From Sepiola atlantica (taxonomy: Eukaryota > Mollusca > Cephalopoda > Sepiida > Sepiolidae), in the NCBI GenBank assembly GCA_963556195.1, contig OY744516.1:36450278-36514277 (forward strand): 64,000 bases of DNA. Direction: 5' to 3'. Position numbers and translations under genes: made by a program. The notes beneath the pieces were generated by a model. That model was not told the origin of the DNA. It worked only from the letters and a program-made list of their open reading frames with translations, and ran no database searches. The stretch's first letter is position 1; every line of letters begins with the position of its first letter. Shown one piece after another: positions 9,278 through 20,880 of this stretch.

Positions 9278-12200
9278 ATGGCCACGAACTTGAAGCTAGG
9301 AAGCTTGAACGCGAGAGGCTTGAGATCCTTAAGCAAAGCAGCCCGCATACTGGGGGATCTCAAGGCTTTTGAATTAGATGTGGCTGCGGTACAGGAAACT
9401 CACTATGTTTCGATGGACGATCACCGACTGCTGTCGGAGCATTTCGATGTTTTTTCAGCATTTGGTGACCGTACTGCTCGGGGAGTTTCTCTGTTAGTTA
9501 GACGCACTCTGTTAGCAAGGGTAAACGTTGTTCACGCGGATGCTGATGGCAGACTGGTCGTGGCTGATGTTGCCGTGAATAGTGCCATGTTTCGAATCGT
9601 CGCGGTTTATGCGCCCAATTCCACTCGTGAGAGGGTTTCCTTTTTTCGGGGGTTGGAGGGGTTCCTCGGTGGTTCGGAGCGGCTAATCGTAGTGGGGGAT
9701 TGGAATGCCATCCTTAATCCCAGGATAGATAGGGTGGGGGGACTTAGTGGGTCGGATGGGTGTGAGACAAGTCTGTCTGATCTGATGGCACAATGCGATC
9801 TGGTCGACAGATTTCGTGTCGATCACCCGAGGCGGGAGATGTGGACGTGGCTCGCTAGCGGCACTTTCCTTCCAAGTTCTTACTTGGATCGATTGCTAGT
9901 TAGAAGAGGCAACGTAGATTATATCTCTTGTCCCACGTTCCACTGGTTAGGCCATTCTGACCACAAGTTACTTGTGGCCAGTCTGGAATTAGGTCCTAAG
10001 ACACACAAGGTAGCTGGCTACTGGAAGTTAAATACCTCCTTACTGGAGATACGTGACTTCCGGGAACAGCTATCTCTTAACTTTCAAAAGGGATTAGTGG
10101 GGGCGGTAACCGGGAGTAAGTGGTGGGTTAACGCCAAAGTTGGCATTAGGCGCTTTTCTGTTCAATATAGCCAACGCCTCGCCTTAAATAAGGCTGAAGC
10201 AGAAAAGCGTTTAGAAACTAAGCTAGCCCGGGCGGTGGCTGGGGGGGGATTCCCTAGGCATAGAACTAGCTAAGGGGGACCTGAAACGTGCGGCTAACGT
10301 GCGGTATGAGGGTCAAGTAGTTAGAGCTAGGCTAAAGAGAGTGTCCAACGAAGCCGTGAATGTGGACGCGGAAGAGCGTAGAACTCCACTTCGTCGCAAC
10401 TCGGTCGGTCTCATTCGTCAAGTCAAACACCCGGAAGGACACACCCTTGTGTCGACTCGGGAGATTTGCCGGGGATTTCGTGAGCATTTCATGGAGCGGT
10501 TCACCCAACTGCCCGGACTCCGCGTCGAGGAGTTTGGCAGCTATTTAGCTGGCTCGCCCCGCCTGGAGGCGGCCCGAGCGGCTAGTTGTGATGGGCGCGT
10601 TACAGAGTGTGAGGTCTTGGCTGCTCTGAAGCAGGTCGGCTACGACAAATCTCCGGGACTCGATGGTTTGCCCTATGAATTGTTCTTGAGGCTGTCGCAC
10701 ATCTTCGTACCTATTCTGGTCAATGTGTTCAATCACTGGTTTGAACAGGGTTCCATCCCTGGTCAAGTCACCAAGGGAGTGATCACATTGCTTCAGAAAA
10801 AGGGCCAAGATGGTGGGGATCTAGATGATTATAGGCCCATAACTCTGCTTAACGCAGATTTAAAGATTTTGGCCAAAGTTCTTGCAAATCGGTTGCAGCT
10901 TGTTATCGGTGAGTTGGTCGAACCTGATCAGAATTATGCTGTGAAGGGGAGATCGATTCAAAACAACTTGCATCTGATGCGCACGATCATAGAGGGATTA
11001 GAAGACGACACTGAAGCCGCGCTGATCAATTTAGATCAGTCCAAAGCTTTTGACAGGGTCGACCATCGTTTCCTGGGATCTGTTTTAGAGGCTGCCGGTT
11101 TTACACCGGGCTTCTGCAGATGGATCTCCATTTTGTATCGCGGGCCAACGGCAGTGGTGCAGGTCAATGGAATGCGATCGGAGTCTTTTGCCGTCTCTCG
11201 GTCGGTACGTCAGGGGTGTCCGCTGTCTCCCCTGCTTTACGTCCTTGCCTTGGAGCCTTTTCTCCGCAGGCTTAGGATCGGGGAGCCTGGACTGGCCCTA
11301 CGCGGTATTGCTCTTCCTGGCGGTGCGCGAGCCAGGGTATCCGCGTATGCCGATGATGTCACCGTGTTTGTGTCGTGCTTTCGAGACATTATAGCGGTGA
11401 TTAGGGCACTCAAAAGGTACGAAAAAGTTACAGGGGCCATAGTCAACCTTAGCAAATCCAATGGCCTAAGGTTGGCTGCCTGGAGTGGCGCGGCTGCGCT
11501 CCCGGGCCTTTTCAACTGGACAGATGGCCCGGTTCGGATCCTCGGCGTATGGTTCGGACCGCGTCTCCAGCTTGATAAGAACTGGTCGGAAGTACAGTCT
11601 AAGGTCGAAGCGTCTGTAAGGATTTGGCTTCGAAGGGGGCTTTCCCTTAAAGGTCGAGCTGAGGCGTGCGTTACGTACGTCTTTTCGCTCATCCTTTACC
11701 GATTGGCTGTACTACCTCTGCCTGCGGACCGCCGAGCGGTTTTAACGCGTCTCCTTTTCTCGCTTTTGTGGGCAAAGGGGAAGCCGCTAGTCCGTAGACA
11801 GGTCTGTACTCAACGTCCTGAAGTGGGAGGCTTAGGAATGCCCGACTTGGAAAGCCACTTGTATGCCGAGCGGCTGGCATTCCTGAGCCGAACCTTGACA
11901 GAGGAGTCTGCGTGGGGCCCTGCGGTTGGAAACGCTTTTCCTAACCTCATCCCTGACCACTTGGTCGAATGCCGTCGTAGGCCAAGGGGTCAATCGCAGT
12001 TCCTCAACGAATGCCGAGCTGCGCTCAGAGTGCTGCCGGGGTCCAGTGACCTCGCCCGGTCTAGAAATACACTATATCGGGAATTAGTGGTGGGGACCGC
12101 TTCGGATCCCCTTGGGGAGCGGCTAGGATTGTCGGAGCGGGAGACTCGCTCTCAGTGGAATTGGGCGCCAGGCCGGAGCCATCTCAACAATACTGAGTTT

Positions 12201-12713
12201 TCTCTGACCTGGCGATTTGTTCGTAATGCGGTACCCCTCAATGGCATACGCTTCAGGATTGGTCTGGTTATGGACCCCTTTTGCCCACGTTGCGAGGAAG
12301 ATGAGATTGAAACGGCGGAGCACGCCTTTCTCACCTGCTCCAAACTTCGTGAATTCTGGACGTATGTCAACGAGGTGACGGCTCGCATCACCCCCGATCG
12401 GGTGACGTGCTTGGATTTAGCATCCGTTGTCTTCAACATGGACCCCTTGTGGCCCAGGGAGAAACGTATGGTTTTGCTTGCGATTTTAGCCGTAGCTAGA
12501 CTCGTCGTGTACACTTCACGCTTAGACATAGGGCGTGGGGGGGTGCCGCCTTCTTATTATGATTTGATTTCGTATTTTAAGCACCAGCTTAAAATCAAAA
12601 TCAAGTCCGATAGAAGGAGGTTGCCTTCTTCACTTTTTAAAAGTAGGTGGATACACACCGCTAGTTTATGCGTGTTCACGCGGAATAGGTTCGAGTTCGT
12701 GTTCCCTGCCTAG
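9278..12713 (+). pseudogene. LINE ORF2, unit 2, frameshifted at an 8-G run
   Basis: Same domains as the unit 1 ORF2. The G run between endonuclease and RT has eight G (10241-10248) instead of seven. The endonuclease frame therefore ends at 10273, and the RT to C-terminal knuckle part continues in another frame to the TAG at 12711-12713. Apart from this single base I see no other lesion: YADD and the terminal CX2CX9HX4C knuckle are intact. Options are a real inactivating indel, a homopolymer sequencing error, or slippage that lets a fraction of product be made in frame. The lone lesion in a homopolymer makes an assembly error a serious possibility. Confidence 0.85.
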
Positions 12714-13440
12714 GCATGGCACACAGCGACCTTAGGTCCCTTTTTTGAAAAAGGAAATCATTTCCTTAACCTGACCAGCAAATCCTTTGGGCACAGTCCC
12801 TACTAGCTAGTAGTATAAATGAGCTCTTTGCCCCCAGCTTTATTTTAGGTGTCAGATCTCCTTCAGGATGCCCGCTCCCTAAATTTATTTTATATCCCTG
12901 ACCCGCCCTAATAGTTCCTATCCTGGAGGACACCGCACATCCCGACAAACCCATCCCTCAATTTCTTTTGCCCCCTTATAGAAACGCCCACTCCCAATTA
13001 GGAGCTGTCTCTCTTGCTTTCGGTTTTTACCGGAAGACAGCGAGCAGTTCACACCTTAGATAGGATGGGGGGACTCTACTAACTTTCCATAATTAGCATT
13101 TTCCTTGGTTCTTTATTTTTACTATCCCTTTTATTTTTATTTATTTTTGGGGGATTATTTAAGGCTCAGTTTTTTGTTCTCCCACTCCCATCATCACACA
13201 TGTACATATTCTTCTGTAAAATAAAATTCACTTCAAACACCTGGGGATATTTTAAGTAGCTTAAGTCCATAGAGTGAATGTGGTATTATGGTGACTGAAA
13301 CTAGTTTCTAGGGTATTTATAGACCAAGTGGACGACCCCCGACCCCCACTTTCCCCCCCATACCCCCCTTTTGGCCTTGTGCCACATCTGATCACTGTAC
13401 TTGTACATTTTTTGGATAAATAAAAGGAGCTCAACCGGGG
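12714..13440 (+). other. 3' UTR of LINE unit 2
   Basis: As in unit 1: conserved GCTGTCT/AGACAGC stem-loop near 13003-13040, AATAAA near 13219 and 13417, and a direct join to unit 3 at 13440/13441. It has a few small indels and substitutions, for example in the stretch after gccacatctgatcactg, that distinguish it from the other two units. Confidence 0.6.
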
Positions 13441-13800
13441 ATTTTTTCCCTGGTCCTCTTTTCCGTATAGATTCTTACGATTGAATTGTTTCTTGCGGCA
13501 AAGAGAAGTAACTCGGCCTCCCTTGGTCCGAGTTAACTGTAGTTTTGGCTAGAGACTCTCTCTGTTCCCTAGTCAACAGGCCCCTTTTGGGCTTTAGGCC
13601 CCTCTTGGGCACATTGTCCTTCCACCCCTCTTGGGTGATCACCCCTTTTGGGTGATTCGTTTAAATCTCACCTTCTTTTTTGCAGGTGTCTGATCCTCGC
13701 GCTTGACTTAAGCAGCTGGCAGGTTTCGGGGAGACTCACGAACCCGTAAAACGGTGAAAGTCTCCTCGGATCCGAATCGGCGGGTCGAGCCGGGGCGCAG
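13441..13800 (+). promoter_or_regulatory. 5' UTR of LINE unit 3 with four mini-hairpins
   Basis: Copy of the unit 2 leader. The four hairpins lie at 13580-13654, offset by exactly 7227 bp, with loops and stems unchanged. The 3' splice-like tract ttcttttttgcag is also preserved. Confidence 0.5.
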
Positions 13801-16503
13801 ATGAGTGGAGAGGGGAGGAGTAGTCCGAGCTCTGCTGGAAACGTTTTGTCTAGCTCGGGCTCCCTTTCCGAGATGAGGCCTAGGTCTCATGTCGGGCCGG
13901 GGGCAGACCCAAAACATGCTGACGGACATGCCGCTCTAAGCGACATGCCCAGTACTTCTGCCAGTGCCGACCCTAGCACTGGAGGTAGATCAGGGTCTAC
14001 CGCCTTAGGCGGTAGCCCTGCTAGTTACTTCGCTGCTGTTCCCGGCAGCTCAAGTCAGGGTAGCTCAGATCTAAGAGGTGATCTGGGTCGGTGGGAAAAA
14101 CTCCCCACCGCACAAATCTCTTACCGGGCTTCAACCGTTAGCCCGCCTGGTCGTAGGCGAAAAGGCCGCCCGCTTCCAGGAGCAAGACAGACCAAGTCGG
14201 TGGAGTCCCACAAAAAAGGGACCACCAACCCAGATCAGCCGCCAGCCCCCTTGGACAGGGACTCTGCTCAGCACCGCATACTGGACCTCCACCAGGAACT
14301 CTTCGGCAGCGAAAGCAGTAGTGACGGTAGCGGCCGAAGTTGCAGCAACAGCAGCAGTAGCAGCAGTAGCAGCATGGAGGTCCTGCAACACACTCAAAGT
14401 AGTCCGGTCCGGGCTGGCATGCGGCAGTCCAGATCAAGAAAGATGGGGGCTGCTCGAACAGCACCAAAGACTGGAGCAGCGGACGTTGCTGGCGGGAAGA
14501 GGACCAAGATAGCCACTCCTCCTGTTACTACACCTACAGCATCGCCGAAGGAGTGGCCGTCCCTCTCTACAGTCCCAGCTGAGACCCCTAAGACATGGTC
14601 ATCACCTCCCGGGCAGAAGACACCGTCGCCGACGAGAGCATCAACACCAGCAACTCCGGCGGCAACCAGCACTCCTGCCCTATCTCCAACAAAGGACAAG
14701 TGGGGACCCCAGTCACAAAGGAGCCCTTCGGAGTACCGTCGGTTGTTCGAAACAACCTACAAGGATTTAACCGACGGTAGCACAATAAAAGCAGCTCCGG
14801 GAGCGGTGGAACGACTAGCGAAGCGAATTGTTTCGCTAGTCACCATCGACTCCAGAACCAAAGGGCTGGCTGGGGTCTTAATTGAAACCATAGGAGAGAT
14901 CCTGTGGGCCCTCAAAGTTCCTGCAACTTACGTTTGCAGGAGAGGGTTCGCCACTTGGGACCTGCTCCTACCCACAGAGGAAGCAGCGGAGAAGGTGGCC
15001 AGGGCCGACCTGAGGTACAAACACCTAATCCTCAGGCCGGAGTACTTGAGCAGGAGGAGGACATTAGTGACTGTCCTCGGCGTCCCCTGTTATATTGACT
15101 CGGAGCAACTAGGTGCTGTGATGAGTCAATATGGGGACGTCGAAGCCATAACCCCGGTCCGTGGTCCCCATAACCTAATGGTAGGGGACTATAAAATCAA
15201 AATGCGTCTGGACCGGGATGGCTTTAATAACATCCCGCCACTGCTCAAGTGCGACGCCTGGTCCATGTCAATTATAGTGGAGGGCAGGAGGCCACATTGT
15301 TGGCACTGCGAGCAGAAGGGGCATATGGCCAAAAACTGCCCAAAGAAGGCGCCAAACAAGAAGACCCCTTCTGCCGCAGTCCCGGGAGGTCCAGCGACGT
15401 CAGCAGCTCCTCCACCAGCGAACAAAGGAGGCAAGGACAAAGACGGTTTCAGCCCAGTCGTCCGGAAGGGCAAACAACAGAAACCCGCCTCCAAAGTGCA
15501 GCCCTCTGAAGAAATAGGGATGCGGGGTCCCACAGAGTCCATGGACGAGGACTTGCCCACCATTAAGGAGCCGCAGCAAGCCTCTGTTTCGGCAGCGGCA
15601 CCAAAAAGGAAGACTGAGGCTCCCCTGTCACCACCTTCAACATCTTCATCGGACTCGGAAGGGGAGAAGATGGAGGGTGACGCTGGCCCGGTCCCGGCTC
15701 CAGAGACAGAGAGAAAGACAACTCGGGACAAGAAGGTTGCCATTAGAACCGGAAAAAAGATGAAAGAGGCTGGGCCCCAAACCCCCGCCCCAATGCCCGA
15801 AGAGATGACTATCTCTTCTGCTCAGTCCCCTGAACCCCCAAAACCCAAACCCACCACTGAGCAGAAATCCCCTTCCCCCACTAAACCCCCCCCAGCTGGT
15901 TCCCGCTCTCTGTCTCCCAAGAAAGAGTCGGTGACCAAACCATCAAAGACGACCAAACAGGCCAAAAAGCCTAAAGCGTCGCCCTCTCCAAAACGAAAGG
16001 AGAAGTCCCGTAAGCTCCCCTTCCTGCCAGGGGACCTCATATGTGATGCGGACTTGCATCATGCCGCTGCCGAGCTTACACCTCAGCAGAGGAACGTCAT
16101 CAAGCCGCTGCAGCTCCTTACGAAGGCCCAGGGTCTGTACACCACCAACCCGTCGAACTTCCCGGATGCCCCTTTGCTGATTACCTTCGTACGGAAAACG
16201 AAGATTCGCCGCACCAAGTCCATGTGGCGAATGATTGAGGCAGCAAAGGAGGCGATCCTGGGCCTTACGTTGGTGGAAGAAGGGCATGACTCCCTCGACG
16301 ACCTGAGGGATAAATGTGAAGGGAGGATCCCCATTTACGTCCACCCCTCGTTTTATAGAGCCCTCAAAATAACCTTTCCCCTGGATGTCGGGGGCATCTC
16401 CCGAGACGGCCGCGCGTCGTCGGAATTGCTTACTGGCAATATCGGGCATGCCGTCGGCGTCCTTACTGACAAGGATTTCAGGCCGTTGATTGACACTGAC
16501 TAG
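13801..16503 (+). CDS. LINE ORF1, unit 3 (full length, 900 aa)
   Basis: ATG at 13801, stop TAG at 16501-16503. Same layout as unit 2. The polyserine tract is near residue 180, the CCHC knuckle has Cys500, Cys503, His508 and Cys513, and the conserved C-terminal domain begins near 735. It has one extra Ser codon (SSSDSEG) compared with units 1 and 2. The start of its central domain matches unit 1 while its linker matches unit 2, which fits gene conversion within the array. The frame is uninterrupted, so ORF1 is under constraint or very young. Confidence 0.92.
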   Translation: MSGEGRSSPSSAGNVLSSSGSLSEMRPRSHVGPGADPKHADGHAALSDMPSTSASADPSTGGRSGSTALGGSPASYFAAVPGSSSQGSSDLRGDLGRWEKLPTAQISYRASTVSPPGRRRKGRPLPGARQTKSVESHKKGTTNPDQPPAPLDRDSAQHRILDLHQELFGSESSSDGSGRSCSNSSSSSSSSMEVLQHTQSSPVRAGMRQSRSRKMGAARTAPKTGAADVAGGKRTKIATPPVTTPTASPKEWPSLSTVPAETPKTWSSPPGQKTPSPTRASTPATPAATSTPALSPTKDKWGPQSQRSPSEYRRLFETTYKDLTDGSTIKAAPGAVERLAKRIVSLVTIDSRTKGLAGVLIETIGEILWALKVPATYVCRRGFATWDLLLPTEEAAEKVARADLRYKHLILRPEYLSRRRTLVTVLGVPCYIDSEQLGAVMSQYGDVEAITPVRGPHNLMVGDYKIKMRLDRDGFNNIPPLLKCDAWSMSIIVEGRRPHCWHCEQKGHMAKNCPKKAPNKKTPSAAVPGGPATSAAPPPANKGGKDKDGFSPVVRKGKQQKPASKVQPSEEIGMRGPTESMDEDLPTIKEPQQASVSAAAPKRKTEAPLSPPSTSSSDSEGEKMEGDAGPVPAPETERKTTRDKKVAIRTGKKMKEAGPQTPAPMPEEMTISSAQSPEPPKPKPTTEQKSPSPTKPPPAGSRSLSPKKESVTKPSKTTKQAKKPKASPSPKRKEKSRKLPFLPGDLICDADLHHAAAELTPQQRNVIKPLQLLTKAQGLYTTNPSNFPDAPLLITFVRKTKIRRTKSMWRMIEAAKEAILGLTLVEEGHDSLDDLRDKCEGRIPIYVHPSFYRALKITFPLDVGGISRDGRASSELLTGNIGHAVGVLTDKDFRPLIDTD

Positions 16504-16507
16504 TGCG

Positions 16508-19500
16508 ATGGCCACGAACTTGAAGCTAGGAAGCTTGAACGCGAGAGGCTTGAGATCCTTAAGCAAGGCAGCCCGCATACTGGGGGATCTCAAGGCTTTT
16601 GAATTAGATGTGGCTGCGGTACAGGAAACTCACTATGTTTCGATGGACGATCACCGACTGCTGTCGGAGCATTTCGATGTTTTTTCAGCATTTGGTGACC
16701 GTACTGCTCGGGGAGTTTCTCTGTTAGTTAGACGCACTCTGTTAGCAAGGGTAAACGTTGTTCACGCGGATGCTGATGGCAGACTGGTCGTGGCTGATGT
16801 TGCCGTGAATAGTGCCATGTTTCGAATCGTCGCGGTTTATGCGCCCAATTCCACTCGTGAGAGGGTTTCCTTTTTTCGGGGGTTGGAGGGGTTCCTCGGT
16901 GGTTCGGAGCGGCTAATCGTAGTGGGGGATTGGAATGCCATCCTTAATCCCAGGATAGATAGGGTGGGGGGCCTTAGTGGGTCGGATGGGTGTGAGACAA
17001 GTCTGTCTGACCTGATGGCACAATGCGATCTGGTCGACAGATTTCGTATCGATCACCCGAGGCGGGAGATGTGGACGTGGCTCGCTAGCGGCACTTTCCT
17101 TCCAAGTTCTTACTTGGATCGATTGCTAGTTAGAAGAGGCAACGTAGATTATATCTCTTGTCCCACGTTCCACTGGTTAGGCCATTCTGACCACAAGTTA
17201 CTTGTGGCCAGTCTGGAATTAGGTCCTAAGACACACAAGGTAGCTGGCTACTGGAAGTTAAATACCTCCTTACTGGAGATACGTGACTTCCGGGAACAGC
17301 TATCTCTTAACTTTCAAAAGGGATTAGTGGGGGCGGTAACCGGGAGTAAGTGGTGGGTTAACGCCAAAGTTGGCATTAGGCGCTTTTCTGTTCAATATAG
17401 CCAACGCCTCGCCTTAAATAAGGCTGAAGCAGAAAAGCGTTTAGAAACTAAGCTGGCCCGGGCGGTGGCTGGGGGGATTCCCTAGGCATAGAACTAGCTA
17501 AGGGGGACCTGAAACGTGCGGCTAACGTGCGGTATGAGGGTCAAGTAGTTAGAGCTAGGCTAAAGAGAGTGTCCAACGAAGCCGTGAATGTGGACGCGGA
17601 AGAGCGTAGAACTCCACTTCGTCGCAACTCGGTCGGTCTCATTCGTCAGGTCAAACACCCAGAAGGACACACCCTTGTGTCGACTCGGGAGATTTGCCGG
17701 GGATTTCGTGATCATTTCATGGAGCGGTTCACCCAACTGCCCGGACTCCGCGTCGAGGAGTTTGGCAGCTATTTAGCTGGCTCGCCCCGCCTGGAGGCGG
17801 CCCGAGCGGATAGTTGTGATGGGCGCGTTACAGAGTGTGAGGTCTTGGCTGCTCTGAAGCAGGTCGGCTACGACAAATCTCCGGGACTCGATGGTTTGCC
17901 CTATGAATTGTTCTTGAGGCTGTCGCACATCTTCGTACCTATTCTGGTCAATGTGTTCAATCACTGGTTTGAACAGGGTTCTATCCCTGGTCAAGTCACC
18001 AAGGGAGTGATCACATTGCTTCAGAAAAAGGGCCAAGATGGTGGGGATCTAGATGATTATAGGCCCATAACTCTGCTTAACGCAGATTTAAAGATTTTGG
18101 CCAAAGTTCTTGCAAATCGGTTGCAGCTTGTTATCGGTGAGTTGGTCGAACCTGATCAGAATTATGCTGTGAAGGGGAGATCGATTCAAAACAACTTGCA
18201 TCTGATGCGCACGATCATAGAGGGATTAGAAGACGACACTGAAGCCGCGCTGATCAATTTAGATCAGTCCAAAGCTTTTGACAGGGTCGACCATCGTTTC
18301 CTGGGATCTGTTTTAGAGGCTGCCGGTTTTACACCGGGCTTCTGCAGATGGATCTCCATTTTGTATCGCGGGCCAACGGCAGTGGTGCAGGTCAATGGAA
18401 TGCGATCGGAGTCTTTTGCCGTCTCTCGGTCGGTACGTCAGGGGTGTCCGCTGTCTCCCCTGCTTTACGTCCTTGCCTTGGAGCCTTTTCTCCGCAGGCT
18501 TAGGATCGGGGAGCCTGGACTGGCCCTACGCGGTATTGCTCTTCCTGGCGGTGCGCGAGCCAGGGTATCCGCGTATGCCGATGATGTCACCGTGTTTGTG
18601 TCGTGCTTTCGAGACATTATCGCGGTGATTAGGGCACTCAAAAGGTACGAAAAAGTTACAGGGGCCATAGTCAACCTTAGCAAATCCAATGGCCTAAGGT
18701 TGGCTGCCTGGAGTGGCGCGGCTGCGCTCCCAGGCCTTTTCAACTGGACAGATGGCCCGGTTCGGATCCTCGGCGTATGGTTCGGACCGGGTCTCCAGCT
18801 TGATAAGAACTGGTCGGAAGTACAGTCTAAGGTCGAAGCGTCTGTAAGGATTTGGCTTCGAAGGGGGCTTTCCCTTAAAGGTCGAGCTGAGGCGTGCGTT
18901 ACGTACGTCTTTTCGCTCATCCTTTACCGATTGGCTGTACTACCTCTGCCTGCGGACCGCCGAGCGGTTTTAACGCGTCTCCTTTTCTCGCTTTTGTGGG
19001 CAAGGGGGAAGCCGCTAGTCCGTAGACAGGTCTGTACTCAACGTCCTGAAGTGGGAGGCTTAGGAATGCCCGACTTGGAAAGCCACTTGTATGCCGAGCG
19101 GCTGGCATTCCTGAGCCGAACCTTGACAGAGGAGTCTGCGTGGGGCCCTGCGGTTGGAAACGCTTTTCCTAACCTCATCCCTGACCACTTGGTCGAATGC
19201 CGTCGTAGGCCAAGGGGTCAATCGCAGTTCCTCAACGAATGCCGAGCTGCGCTCAGAGTGCTGCCGGGGTCCAGTGACCTCGCCCGGTCTAGAAATACAC
19301 TATATCGGGAATTAGTGGTGGGGACCGCTTCGGATCCCCTTGGGGAGCGGCTAGGATTGTCGGAGCGGGAGACTCGCTCTCAGTGGAATTGGGCGCCAGG
19401 CCGGAGCCATCTCAACAATACTGAGTTTTCTCTGACCTGGCGATTGGTTCGTAATGCGGTACCCCTCAATGGCATACGCTTCAGGATTGGTCTGGTTATG

Positions 19501-19941
19501 GACCCCTTTTGCCCACGTTGCGAGGAAGATGAGATTGAAACGGCGGAGCACGCCTTTCTCACCTGCTCCAAACTTCGTGAATTCTGGACGTATGTCAACG
19601 AGGTGACGGCTCGCATCACCCCCGATCGGGTGACGTGCTTGGATTTAGCATCCGTTGTCTTCAACATGGACCCCTTGTGGCCCAGGGAGAAACGTATGGT
19701 TTTGCTTGCGATTTTAGCCGTGGCTAGACTCGTCGTGTACACTTCACGCTTAGACATAGGGCGTGGGGGGGTGCCGCCTTCTTATTATGATTTGATTTCG
19801 TATTTTAAGCACCAGCTTAAAATCAAAATCAAATCTGATAGAAGGAGGTTGCCTTCTTCACTTTTTAAAAGTAGGTGGATACACACCGCTAGTTTATGCG
19901 TGTTCACGCGGAATAGGTTCGAGTTCGTGTTCCCTGCCTAG
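16508..19941 (+). pseudogene. LINE ORF2, unit 3, frameshifted at a 6-G run
   Basis: ORF2 of unit 3 with the G run reduced to six (17471-17476). The endonuclease frame stops at once (TAG 17483-17485) and the RT frame resumes to the TAG at 19939-19941. All endonuclease motifs (QETHY, GDWN, SDH) and RT motifs (DQSKAFDR, RQGCPLSP, YADD) plus the C-terminal knuckle are intact on either side. The break falls in the same homopolymer as in unit 2 but in the opposite direction (minus one rather than plus one). Confidence 0.85.
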
Positions 19942-20663
19942 GCATGGCACACAGCGACCTTAGGTCTCTTTTTTGAAAAAGGAAATCATTTCCTTAACCT
20001 GACCAGCAAATCCTTTGGGCACAGTCCCTACTAGCTAGTAGTGTAAATGAGATCTTTGCCCCCAGCTTTATTTTAGGTGTCAGATCTCCTTCAGGATGCC
20101 CGCTCCCTAATTTATTTTATATCCCTGACCCGCCCTAATAGTACCTATCCTGGAGGACACCGCACATCCCGACAAACCCATCCCTCAATTTCTTTTGCCC
20201 CCATATAGAAACGCCCACTCCCAACTAGGAGCTGTCTCTCTTGCTTTCGGTTTTTACCGGAAGACAGCGAGCAGTTCACACTCTAGATAGGATGGGGGGA
20301 CTCTACTAACTTTCCATAATTAGCATTTTCCTTGGTTCTTTATTTTTACTATCCCTTTTATTTTTATTTATTTTTGGGGGATTATTTAAGGCTTAGTTTT
20401 TTGTTCTCCCACCCCTATCATCACACATGTACATATTTTTCTGTAAATAAAATTCATTTCAAACACCTGGGGATATTTTAAGTAGCTTAAGTCCATAGAG
20501 TGAATGTGGTATTATGGTGACTGAAACTAGTTTCTAGGGTATTCATAGACCAAGTGGACGACCCCCGACCCCCATTTTCCCCCCCATACCCCCCTTTTGG
20601 CCCTGTGCCACATCTAAAAGGTTGTAACATATTTTTTGGATAAATAAAGGAGCTCAACCGGGG
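19942..20663 (+). other. 3' UTR of LINE unit 3 and array terminus
   Basis: Conserved stem-loop near 20231-20268. An AATAAA at 20642 precedes the end by about 20 bp. The match to the other units stops at the G run beginning at 20660. Confidence 0.6.
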
Positions 20664-20678
20664 GGTCAGGAGACCCCC
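20661..20678 (+). other. Hairpin at the right edge of the LINE array
   Basis: GGGGGTC pairs perfectly with GACCCCC around loop AGGA. It starts in the last shared G bases of the element and finishes in flanking DNA. Like the internal junctions, the array edge is therefore a hairpin, with a different right arm. Confidence 0.45.
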
Positions 20679-20880
20679 ACGTCGGCAGTTCCGAACTCCT
20701 GCATCTGCAGTTCTGAGTTCCTGCTCTCCAGCAGTCCGAACGTCGACAGCAGCCGCAACTCCAGCAGCAGCAGCAAAGATACAAACAGCCCTTTTCAGGG
20801 CTATGAATGCGTACTCTCTTTGCTGTCTGCATCTCCAGTTCCTGCTCCAGCTCTCTCCTGCACCTGCTCCTGCATCCTGA
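20664..20880. other. GC-rich flank of the LINE array with a histone-like stem-loop
   Basis: Low-complexity, CTG/CAG-rich sequence unlike the AT-rich DNA further right. At 20787-20802 it contains AGCCCTTTTCAGGGCT, a 6-bp stem with a TTTC loop. That matches the replication-dependent histone mRNA 3' stem-loop at 14 of 16 consensus positions (GGYYYT…ARRRCC), except the closing pair is A-T. No histone coding sequence precedes it and I see no downstream ACCC, so it may be chance. Confidence 0.4.

Larger units (their letters stand above)
6214..13440 (+). mobile_element. Tx1-like LINE, array unit 2 (complete, 7227 bp)
   Basis: Complete head-to-tail unit between two identical junctions: 5' UTR, ORF1 (6574-9273), ORF2 (9278-12713, frameshifted) and 3' UTR. 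Near-identity to units 1 and 3 implies recent amplification or ongoing homogenisation. There is no foreign sequence at either boundary. Confidence 0.92.
13441..20663 (+). mobile_element. Tx1-like LINE, array unit 3 (complete, last unit)
   Basis: Third unit, about 7223 bp. Its 3' end at about 20663 is where the array ends and unrelated GC-rich sequence begins. That supplies the only view of the element's true 3' terminus (…aaaggagctcaaccgggg). No poly(A) or simple tail is present. Confidence 0.9.

Noticed and set aside
1..20663. Firm claim that the array is telomeric
   Set aside because: Tandem LINEs resemble HeT-A/TART arrays, but no telomeric repeat is visible and the right flank is minisatellite and ordinary repeats. 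I left it as one hypothesis.
20787..20802. A histone gene 3' end
   Set aside because: Only the stem-loop resembles one. There is no histone coding sequence upstream and no purine-rich downstream element, so I kept it as a motif and not as a gene.
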